The position numbers and the translations under genes are program-made. The notes beneath the pieces are model-generated. The model worked only from the letters and a program-made list of their open reading frames with translations. It ran no database searches and was not told the origin of the DNA. From positions 248,001-312,000 of the forward strand of contig NZ_JAUSYG010000001.1 in the NCBI RefSeq assembly GCF_030816725.1: DNA of 64,000 nt. The letters are read 5' to 3'. The stretch is from Pseudarthrobacter defluvii. Lineage in GTDB: Bacteria; Actinomycetota; Actinomycetes; Actinomycetales; Micrococcaceae. Below, in pieces: positions 57,547 to 64,000 of this stretch; within the stretch, counting starts at the first letter, position 1; every line of letters begins with the position of its first letter.

Positions 57547-57663
57547 GTGGGTGCTTTGGCAGGTTGGGCGTACCTTTTGGCGGGGCTGATGACCATGGAC
57601 GCGTTGCTTCTGGCGTTGTGGGCCATGGAGGTTGACTGGGGCAAGTACTGGCGCCGGAAGTAG
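57547..57663 (+). CDS. Putative 38-residue single-helix membrane protein
   Basis: GTG 57547 follows CAGGAG at a 7-base distance. The product is one hydrophobic helix (GALAGWAYLLAGLMTMDALLLALWAM) ended by a short basic tail WGKYWRRK, the layout of small membrane proteins. An in-frame ATG at 57493 would add 18 residues but lacks a ribosome-binding site. There is no homologue I can name. Confidence 0.4.
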   Translation: MGALAGWAYLLAGLMTMDALLLALWAMEVDWGKYWRRK

Positions 57664-57721
57664 GGGCGCCACCAAAGTAGGGACGCCACAGATAGGTTCA
57701 GGGTTCCGTTGAAGCCGCTGC

Positions 57722-58294
57722 CTACGGCAGTTCCAGCCGCATCAGCACCCGTGGAAAGCCGTTCAGCACCGAGGCGGTGTCCGCGGCCTTCGTGAAGCCT
57801 GCGTCTTCGAAAAGTTTGCGTGTTCCAACATAGGCCATGGTGAGGTCCACTTTGCTGCCGCCGTTATCTACGGGATAGCCCTCGACGGCGGGTGCCCCAT
57901 AGGAACGTGCCATGTCCACGGCGCCGGCCACGAGCTGGTGCGAGATGCCCTTTCCGCGGTGGCCGGGGCGGACCCGGAGGCACCAAACCGACCAGACATC
58001 CTTGTCGTCAACGTGCGGGATCTTACGGTTGCGCGCGAAACTGGTCTCCGCCCGCGGGTGGACTGCCGCCCACCCGACTGGTTCGCCGCCGTCGTAGGCC
58101 AAGACTCCGGGCGGCGGATCCTGGGCTACCAGCTGCCTGACAAGCTCCCCGCGCTCCTCTCCCCGGAGAGACACGTTCTGCTTCGACGGAATGCGGTAGC
58201 TCAGGCACCAGCAGACCGTGGCGTCGGGCCGTTTGGGACCAACCAGCGTTTTGACGTCCTCAAAGTCCGTGGCTGGGCCCACCTCGATCACCAT
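57722..58294 (-). CDS. GNAT-family N-acetyltransferase
   Basis: A 190-residue acetyltransferase. Motif A is WSVWCLRVRPGHRGKGISHQLVAGAVDMAR, the acetyl-CoA pyrophosphate loop, and KLFEDAGFTKAAD is motif B. The N-terminus contains CWCLSYRIPSK, seen in a GNAT subgroup with paired Cys. The acceptor is unknown. It is convergent with the small membrane ORF and divergent from the acidic small protein. Confidence 0.88.
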   Translation of the reverse strand: MVIEVGPATDFEDVKTLVGPKRPDATVCWCLSYRIPSKQNVSLRGEERGELVRQLVAQDPPPGVLAYDGGEPVGWAAVHPRAETSFARNRKIPHVDDKDVWSVWCLRVRPGHRGKGISHQLVAGAVDMARSYGAPAVEGYPVDNGGSKVDLTMAYVGTRKLFEDAGFTKAADTASVLNGFPRVLMRLELP

Positions 58295-58460
58295 GCGGCC
58301 ATCCTGTCACCGGGCTGGACGCGGCACAACGTCCGGCGTGATCCTGGCGGGTGGTAGTCGCAGCTCCCTGCGCGACTGCTTTGCTACAGAAAGGTACGGT
58401 GGCGAAGGAGCAGCGGTAAACTGGGCAACCAAGCAACGGCAGGAAGGCACGGCAGGTTCA

Positions 58461-58664
58461 ATGGGCGAAAAACTGCACCTCACCCCGGAAGACCAATTTC
58501 CGGAGGACCTGGTATCCGTATCGGACAACGAGCTACAGGTCCTGGACAGTCGGATCCAGCGTCAGCTTGACCACGAAATGGTGGTCGACGGTGAGTCGAA
58601 CCGCGAAACTGAGTTCCGCCACTATGAGCTGGATGAGGAATTCCAGGACCGCGACAAGCGCTGA
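58461..58664 (+). CDS. Small acidic hypothetical protein
   Basis: A 67-residue, highly acidic protein from ATG 58461 (MGEKLHLTPEDQFPEDLVSVSDNEL...ELDEEFQDRDKR) with no hydrophobic segment and no named domain. The regular charge pattern and normal codon use make it look like a real gene, although the ribosome-binding site is weak. The MFS gene starts 57 bases later. Confidence 0.6.
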   Translation: MGEKLHLTPEDQFPEDLVSVSDNELQVLDSRIQRQLDHEMVVDGESNRETEFRHYELDEEFQDRDKR

Positions 58665-58721
58665 CGCATTCACTGATTCTGACCGTGTCCGTGCGGCCGG
58701 GGCGTCACTACACTGGGACGC

Positions 58722-60116
58722 ATGACCCAGCAGGAACCGGGCAACGCCGCTGCGGATCCAGGAACCTCGGACACTTCCGTAAGAGGCCCGGCTGAGCGTG
58801 CCCGCACTTTCGCTGCCATCCTGGTCAACACCGCCCTGGCCAACATCACCACCAGCTACCTGTGGTTCGCTCTGACGTTCTGGCTGTACCTGGAGACGCG
58901 CAATGTGATCGCCACCGGGGTGGTGGGCGGCGCCTACATGCTTCTGATTGCCTTGTCCAGCATCAGCTTCGGCACGTTCGTGGACCGCTACCGGAAGCTG
59001 GCAGTCATGCGCTTTGCTGCCGGCTTCAGCCTGGTGATGTTCGTCCTGTCCGGGGTGATGTTCCTGCTCACGCCTGCGGCCTCATTGCTGGACCTGGGGC
59101 AGCCGTGGTTCTGGATCTTCACCTTGATCATCCTGATTGGTGCCGTGGTGGAAAACCTGCGGAACATCGCCTTGTCCACCACCGTCAGCATCCTCATCGA
59201 GCCTGAACGCCGCGCCAATGCCAACGGGTTGGTGGGGATGGTGCAGGGGCTGATGTTCATCGTCACCTCCCTGCTGTCCGGATTGTCCGTCGGGTTGCTG
59301 GGCATGGGGTGGACCATCGCCGTAGCACTGGTGCTCACTGCGCTGGCCGCGGCGCATCTATTGACCCTGCGGATGCCTGAGGAGCTGCGGGCGGCGGCCA
59401 CTGACGCCCATGGCGGATTCGACCTTCGGGGCTCGTGGAGGGCGGTGCTGGCCATCTCGGGGCTGTTCGCCCTGATCCTGTTTTCCACGTTCAACAATTT
59501 CATCGGCGGCGTCTACATGGCGCTGATGGATCCGTACGGGCTGGAGATGTTTTCGGTGGAGATGTGGGGCGCGGTGTTTGCGATCGGGTCCACTGGGTTC
59601 ATCATCGGCGGTGCCCTGATTGGCAAGTTCGGGCTCGGGGCCAACCCGCTGCGCACCCTGCTGATAGCCGTGGCGGCCATGGGGGTGCTCGGTGCGGTCT
59701 TTACGCTGCGCGAATGGGCCTGGCTCTACATCCTGGGAATCTGGCTGTACCTGGTGCTGGTCCCGTTCGTGGAGGCGGCGGAGCAAACCGTCATCCAGCG
59801 GGTGGTGCCGCTGGAGCGGCAAGGACGCGTCTTTGGCTTCGCCATGGCGTTTGAGTCCGCCGCGGCACCGGTCACGGCGTTCGTCATTGCTCCCGTTGCC
59901 CAGTTCTGGATCATCCCTTATGCGAGGTCCGCGGACGGTGCCGCCGTCCTGGCGCCGCTCCTGGGTGAGGGAACCTCCCGGGGAATAGCCCTGGTGTTCC
60001 TCGTGGCGGGGCTCATCATGATTGCGGCCGCCCTGCTGGCCTTCCTGACCCCGGTTTACCGCCGGGTCTCTGCGTCTTATGCGCAGGTGGCGGCAGAGAC
60101 AAAGGCCGCAGGTTAA
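58722..60116 (+). CDS. MFS transporter, efflux-type
   Basis: A 464-residue 12-helix carrier with a 30-residue polar N-terminus. The loop FGTFVDRYRKLAVMR is the motif A equivalent, and ENLRNIALSTTVSILIEPERRANANGLVGMVQGLMFI is typical of the enterobactin-exporter/macrolide-efflux-like MFS group. EQTVIQRVVPLERQGRVFGFAMAFE lies in helix 10-11. The cargo is unknown. A perfect terminator follows the stop. Confidence 0.88.
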   Translation: MTQQEPGNAAADPGTSDTSVRGPAERARTFAAILVNTALANITTSYLWFALTFWLYLETRNVIATGVVGGAYMLLIALSSISFGTFVDRYRKLAVMRFAAGFSLVMFVLSGVMFLLTPAASLLDLGQPWFWIFTLIILIGAVVENLRNIALSTTVSILIEPERRANANGLVGMVQGLMFIVTSLLSGLSVGLLGMGWTIAVALVLTALAAAHLLTLRMPEELRAAATDAHGGFDLRGSWRAVLAISGLFALILFSTFNNFIGGVYMALMDPYGLEMFSVEMWGAVFAIGSTGFIIGGALIGKFGLGANPLRTLLIAVAAMGVLGAVFTLREWAWLYILGIWLYLVLVPFVEAAEQTVIQRVVPLERQGRVFGFAMAFESAAAPVTAFVIAPVAQFWIIPYARSADGAAVLAPLLGEGTSRGIALVFLVAGLIMIAAALLAFLTPVYRRVSASYAQVAAETKAAG

Positions 60117-60119
60117 ACA

Positions 60120-60154
60120 CCGGACGCCCCAGCATTATGTGCTGGGGCGTCCGG
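60120..60154. terminator. Terminator between the MFS gene and bcp
   Basis: Perfect 15-base arms CCGGACGCCCCAGCA (60120-60134) and its complement (60140-60154) with a 5-base loop, followed by GGGGAAAA, which gives a T-tract when read from bcp. Confidence 0.85.
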
Positions 60155-60182
60155 GGAAAAGCTGCAGGAAGTGATGGAGGGT

Positions 60183-60662
60183 TTAGAGTCCCAGGGCTTC
60201 CTTGAGGCGGGCAACGTGGCCGTCGGCCTGGACCTGGTACTGGGCCAGGGTCACGTTTCCTTCAGGGTCCACCACAACCGTGGAGCGGACGATGCCTTCG
60301 TGGATTTCGCCGTGGACCAGCTTTTCGCCCCAGGCGCCATAGGCCAGGGCAACCGCGTGGTCGGGGTCGGAGAGCAGCGGGAAGGTCAGGGAGAAGTCGC
60401 CGCTGAAGCCGGCCAGGGCTTCCTGAGCGTCGGGGGAGACGCCCACAACCTCATAGCCCTTGCCCTGCAGGGAGGCGAGGCTGTCGCGGAAGTCGCAGGC
60501 CTCGGTGGTACAGCCAGGGGTAGCGGCCTTCGGGTAGAAGTACACAATGACGTTCTTGCCGCGGTAATCGGCCAAGGAGGTCTCCCGGCCCTGGGCGTCC
60601 CGGAGGGTGAAATCAGGAGCCGGGGTGCCGGGCTGAAGCTTGGTGGTCAGGGTGGGGCTCAT
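60183..60662 (-). CDS. bcp: Thioredoxin-dependent peroxiredoxin (BCP type)
   Basis: A 159-residue peroxiredoxin starting at ATG 60662. The peroxidatic Cys lies in KAATPGCTTEACDFRDSL, with the resolving Cys five residues on, the arrangement of the BCP/PrxQ class. GVSPDAQEALAGFSGDFSLTFPLLSD and the conserved Trp/Gly region follow. It reduces peroxides using thioredoxin, useful here since dimethylglycine oxidase releases H2O2, though no shared promoter element is seen. Confidence 0.95.
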   Translation of the reverse strand: MSPTLTTKLQPGTPAPDFTLRDAQGRETSLADYRGKNVIVYFYPKAATPGCTTEACDFRDSLASLQGKGYEVVGVSPDAQEALAGFSGDFSLTFPLLSDPDHAVALAYGAWGEKLVHGEIHEGIVRSTVVVDPEGNVTLAQYQVQADGHVARLKEALGL

Positions 60663-60743
60663 GGCGTTCCTTTGTAAGACTCGGTCAGTGATGGCCAAAC
60701 ATCAAGTGAAGCGGGTTGCCGCTTACTCATACAAACCAGCGCG

Positions 60744-61394
60744 TCATATGCAGTATTCCGCAGGTCCCCGAACGGCCGCGTGCGGGCCCGGGACAAACTG
60801 GTATCCGCCCCCGCGCACGGTGGCGACGGAATGGCGGGCATTGCCCAGTTTCTTGCGGATCCGGCCCACGTAGACGTCGATGGAACGTGCGGTGGCGCCG
60901 GGAAAATCCAGCGATTCCAGGAACTCCTGCAGTTCCTCGCGGCCTACTGTGCGGGACAGGTGGGTCACCAGGTAGCGCAGCACCTTGTATTCGACGCCGG
61001 TCAGCGCCACCGGCCGGCCGTCCAGCAGGACGGTCTCGGCGGCAAGGTCCACGGCCACCCGGCTGACGGGGCCGGCCGACGGCGGCAGGCGCGTGCCGCC
61101 GTCGTCCTCTGCAAGTGCCGGGCCGGCTGCCTCCGCCGCGGAAGGAAACGGAGAGGAGTCGGCTACGGCTCCCTCCGCGGCGGACGTGGGGGCTCCGGCG
61201 GCAGGCCAATGGACTTCCGCCTCCGGAGCAGTTTCGAGGGCCCGTTGGAGGACCATTTGGGCGGCGTGGCGCAGGAGTTCCGGGCTGGTTCCTTCGGCTG
61301 GAACCACCCATACGGCGAGGCCGCGGGCAGCGGCCTTGCGTGAGACAAATCCTGGCCGGCCCCCCGCCCCCGGATAGTGCGCTTCCACTGCCAT
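60744..61394 (-). CDS. Winged-helix (OmpR/PhoB C-terminal type) regulator without receiver domain
   Basis: A 216-residue protein. The C-terminal 95 residues are a trans_reg_C winged helix (VDLAAETVLLDGRPVALTGVEYKVLRYLVTHLSRTVGREEL...RSIDVYVGRIRKKLG...TVRGGGYQFV). The N-terminal 110 residues are not a receiver: they have no Asp pocket, and end in an Ala/Pro-rich linker. Such orphan regulators are common in actinobacteria and act independently of phosphorylation. The allantoinase gene ends 10 bases upstream on the same strand. Confidence 0.88.
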   Translation of the reverse strand: MAVEAHYPGAGGRPGFVSRKAAARGLAVWVVPAEGTSPELLRHAAQMVLQRALETAPEAEVHWPAAGAPTSAAEGAVADSSPFPSAAEAAGPALAEDDGGTRLPPSAGPVSRVAVDLAAETVLLDGRPVALTGVEYKVLRYLVTHLSRTVGREELQEFLESLDFPGATARSIDVYVGRIRKKLGNARHSVATVRGGGYQFVPGPHAAVRGPAEYCI

Positions 61395-61404
61395 GGCGCG
61401 CCCT

Positions 61405-62748
61405 TTATACGCCGCCGCGGCGGATCAGCCTGCCCGTGGGGGTCTGGCCGTCCACTGCGGCGCCGCGGAGGAAGGTCTTGCGCACCACGCCGGACAATGC
61501 CTTGCCGTCATAAGGCGTGATGGGGTTCTTGTGCTTGAGCTTGGACACGTCCACCACGAACGCCTCGTCGGGGGCGAAGACGGCGAAGTCGGCGTCGTAG
61601 CCCAAAGCCAGCTGGCCCTTGTTGGTGAGCCGGGCCAGGTTGGCGGGCTTCTCTGCCATCCAGGACACCACCTGTTCCAGCGGGATGCCGCGGTGCCGTG
61701 CTTCCGTCCAAATCAGGGACAGGCCCAGCTGCAGGGACGAGACGCCGCCCCAGGCCACGGCGAAGTCGCCGTTTTCCAGGTCCTTGAGGTCCAGCGTGGA
61801 GGGGGAGTGGTCCGAGACGATGCAATCGATGGTGCCGTCCTGCAGGCCCTGCCACAGCAGTTCACGGTTGGAGGCCTCACGGATGGGCGGGCAGCACTTG
61901 TAGGCGGTGGCGCCGTCCGGGATTTCCTCGGCCATCAGAGTCAGGTAGTGCGGGCACGTCTCCACGGTGAGCTTGACGCCGTCGCGCTTGGCGCTGGCAA
62001 TCATGGGCAGTGCGTCCGACGACGACAGGTGCAGGATGTGCGCACGCGCACCGGTCCAGCGGGCCCGTTCGATAACCTCTGCGATGGCCTTGTTCTCGGC
62101 GCCGCGGGGGCGGGAGGCGAGGAAGGTTTCGTAGTGGTCGCCGCCGGGGTGGGGTGCGCGGTCGATGGCGTGCGAGTCCTCGGCGTGGACGATCATGAGC
62201 GAGTCGAAGGACTTCAGCTCCGCCATGTCCTCTTCCATCTCGTCCGCATCCAGGTGCGGGAATTCGTCCACGCCGGAGTGCAGGAGGAAGCACTTGAAGC
62301 CGAAAACGCCTTCGTCGTGCAGGGGGCGCAGGTCCGCCTTGTTGCCGGGGATGGCGCCGCCCCAGAACCCGACGTCGATGAAGGCCTGGTCCTCGGCCAC
62401 CTCGCGCTTGAGCTTGAGGTTCTCCACCGTGGTGGTGGGCGGGACGGAGTTCAGCGGCATGTCGATGATGGTGGTGACGCCGCCGGCCGCAGCTGCGCGG
62501 GTGGCGGAGGCGAAACCTTCCCATTCGGTGCGGCCGGGTTCGTTGACGTGGACGTGGGTGTCGACCAATCCCGGGAGCAGGGTTTCATCATCGGCGAGTT
62601 CGATGACCTCGGCGCCGGCCAGGCCATTGCCCAGCGGCTCAATGGCCACAATCTTGCCGTTGCGCACGCCCACCTCCCGCGGGGCGATGCCGGCGGTGGT
62701 CAGGATGCGCCGGCCCCGGATGACCAGGTCAAAACGTTCTTCAGACAC
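61405..62748 (-). CDS. allB: Allantoinase
   Basis: A 447-residue amidohydrolase that opens allantoin to allantoate. Metal ligands are visible in [21 protein letters not shown] (HxH), the Lys of [11 protein letters not shown] (carboxylated bridge), [16 protein letters not shown] and [10 protein letters not shown] use GTG 62748 behind AAGGAGGACCTCC; it overlaps the glycerate kinase stop by 8 bases. With the OHCU decarboxylase and HIU hydrolase genes 10 kb away it completes part of a ureide pathway. Confidence 0.95.
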   Translation of the reverse strand: MSEERFDLVIRGRRILTTAGIAPREVGVRNGKIVAIEPLGNGLAGAEVIELADDETLLPGLVDTHVHVNEPGRTEWEGFASATRAAAAGGVTTIIDMPLNSVPPTTTVENLKLKREVAEDQAFIDVGFWGGAIPGNKADLRPLHDEGVFGFKCFLLHSGVDEFPHLDADEMEEDMAELKSFDSLMIVHAEDSHAIDRAPHPGGDHYETFLASRPRGAENKAIAEVIERARWTGARAHILHLSSSDALPMIASAKRDGVKLTVETCPHYLTLMAEEIPDGATAYKCCPPIREASNRELLWQGLQDGTIDCIVSDHSPSTLDLKDLENGDFAVAWGGVSSLQLGLSLIWTEARHRGIPLEQVVSWMAEKPANLARLTNKGQLALGYDADFAVFAPDEAFVVDVSKLKHKNPITPYDGKALSGVVRKTFLRGAAVDGQTPTGRLIRRGGV

Positions 62749-63949
62749 GGAGGTCCTCCTTGGTACTTGCGGCGGCAGTCCTGTCGGCTGCCAGCTCCGC
62801 ACTGATCTGGGTGCCCAGTTGCTCCAGCAGCGGTCCTGCCTCTGCTATGCACCTGTTTACATCGGTTTCGAGCGCCGTCAAAGCATGAATGTCCTCGAAG
62901 CCGGCGGCTTCAGCCTGGCCCTGGTCCAGCGTGGTCCGGCCGCAGACGGCGATGACCGGAACGCCCTGGGCTGCCGCCGCGCGGGCAACACCCATGGGGG
63001 TCTTGCCGAGCAGGCTTTGCTCGTCCAGACTGCCTTCGCCGGTGATCACCAGGTCGGCGCCGGCCAGGCGGTCCGCCAGCCCCGTGAATTCAAGGACGAC
63101 GTCGATGCCTGGCCGCCGCGTTGCGGCCAGGACGGCGATGGCGGCGTAGCCCACGCCGCCGGCTGCCCCGGCTCCGGGAGCTTCGGCTGCCTTGACGGCG
63201 CGGAATCCGATTTCCCTGGCCAGGACTTCGACAAACCTGGCCAGGGCGGCGTCGAGCATGCCGACGTCTTGGTGTGTGGCGCCCTTCTGCGGACCGAACA
63301 CCGCCGCAGCGCCCTGGGCGCCCAGCAACGGGTTGTCCACGTCGGATGCCAGCACAAAGCGGGTGTCCACCAGGCGGGGCTCGAAATCCGTGAAGTCGAT
63401 GCTGTGCAGGTTTGCCAGAGCCGCCCCACCCGGCGGAAGTTCGTTGTTCCTGCTGTCGAGGAGCCTGGCGCCGAGCCCCTGAAGGAGCCCCGCACCGCCG
63501 TCGGTATTGGCACTGCCGCCCACGCCGAGGATAATCCTCCGGGAGCCGGCGTCGAGCGCTGCCCGGATGAGCTGGCCGGTCCCAAGGCTGCTGGCCGCGG
63601 TGGCATCCGTGGAGTCCGGGCGACCGCCCTTCCGGACGCTTGGCACCAGGGCGAGCCCGGATGCGGCGGCCATCTCGATGACTGCCTCATGCCCGCGGAC
63701 CGCGAACTCGGCCTCGACAGGCTGCCCGGTGGGGCCGCTGACCGTTGCCGTGCGGCGGGTGAAGCCGGAGCCGACGGCGGCGTCGAGGGTGCCCTCGCCG
63801 CCGTCGGCCACCGGAATCCGGACCACGTCCAAAGGATTGTTCGCTGCTGCCGCCGCCCACTTTGCCCTAAGGCCCGTTTCCAGGTGCCTGCACACCTCCG
63901 GGGCTGACAGCGATCCCTTGAACTTGTCCGGGGCAATCACGATCCGCAT
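62741..63949 (-). CDS. Glycerate kinase (GarK type)
   Basis: A 402-residue glycerate kinase of the GarK/GlxK family, starting [19 protein letters not shown]. Further motifs are [35 protein letters not shown] and [19 protein letters not shown]. It phosphorylates glycerate from glyoxylate metabolism, the fate of carbon from allantoin, which fits overlap with allB. The product (2- or 3-phosphoglycerate) depends on subclass. Confidence 0.95.
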   Translation of the reverse strand: MRIVIAPDKFKGSLSAPEVCRHLETGLRAKWAAAAANNPLDVVRIPVADGGEGTLDAAVGSGFTRRTATVSGPTGQPVEAEFAVRGHEAVIEMAAASGLALVPSVRKGGRPDSTDATAASSLGTGQLIRAALDAGSRRIILGVGGSANTDGGAGLLQGLGARLLDSRNNELPPGGAALANLHSIDFTDFEPRLVDTRFVLASDVDNPLLGAQGAAAVFGPQKGATHQDVGMLDAALARFVEVLAREIGFRAVKAAEAPGAGAAGGVGYAAIAVLAATRRPGIDVVLEFTGLADRLAGADLVITGEGSLDEQSLLGKTPMGVARAAAAQGVPVIAVCGRTTLDQGQAEAAGFEDIHALTALETDVNRCIAEAGPLLEQLGTQISAELAADRTAAASTKEDLRV

Positions 63950-63951
63950 GG

Positions 63952-64000
63952 TTATGCCTGCAACGCCAGGATGGCGGTGGGAGCGTCGGCGGCGGATTCC
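63952..64000 (-). CDS. 3' end of a gene cut by the window edge
   Basis: A minus-strand frame enters from the right edge and ends at TAA 63954-63952, two bases before the glycerate kinase start. Only the last 15 residues (ESAADAPTAILALQA) are visible, too few to identify. Tight spacing implies the same operon as allB and the kinase, so a glyoxylate- or ureide-pathway enzyme is plausible. Confidence 0.45.
   Translation of the reverse strand, partial: ESAADAPTAILALQA

Overview
The window is high-GC (about 65-68%), densely packed bacterial DNA. Several features point to a soil actinobacterium of the Arthrobacter/Pseudarthrobacter group (Micrococcaceae): mycothiol-dependent formaldehyde dehydrogenase, an HspR-type (HAIR) operator at clpB, a DUF3073 protein, frequent GTG/TTG starts with ATGA/GTGA overlaps, and a dimethylglycine oxidase that I recognise from memory as very similar to the 830-residue Arthrobacter globiformis enzyme. 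I see no rRNA, tRNA or CRISPR array.

Layout. 0-6 kb: two MFS transporters, a methyltransferase and a DEAD-box helicase. 6.03-7.38 kb: an IS30-family element sitting inside a palindromic repeat. 7.4-15.7 kb: housekeeping and accessory genes, including a guanidine-III riboswitch with a paired SMR exporter, trpF and a DUF4031-HD protein. 15.8-19.1 kb: a molybdate-responsive regulator and modABC. 19.2-27.3 kb: clpB, a septum-formation-type membrane protein, a DUF3073 protein, a VOC protein, purM and purF.

27.4-51 kb is the most coherent part: a glycine betaine and one-carbon catabolic region. GbcAB demethylates betaine. Two FAD-GcvT proteins handle dimethylglycine and probably sarcosine. FchA, FolD and PurU convert the folate-bound carbon to formate. 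Formaldehyde is handled by glutathione-independent FdhA and by the mycothiol route (MscR plus an MBL thioesterase candidate). A molybdopterin FdhF-type enzyme probably oxidises formate, and moeA and modABC can supply its cofactor. A BCCT carrier and an MFS carrier provide uptake. Two promoter codes recur here. One is a 19-bp-spaced tandem GTTG repeat just downstream of the -10 at gbcA, the frameshifted FAD-GcvT gene, the MFS gene and the BCCT gene. The other is TGATATATCA-type palindromes at mscR, purU/gntR and a small unknown gene, which fit the GntR/FCD regulator encoded in the middle.

51-64 kb: a purine-degradation operon (OHCU decarboxylase, HIU hydrolase, IclR regulator), a partner-switching operon in which a membrane glycosyltransferase lies between a receiver-PP2C phosphatase and STAS/anti-sigma ATPase genes, small hypothetical genes, an MFS carrier, bcp, a winged-helix regulator, and allantoinase plus glycerate kinase. 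The right edge cuts a gene.
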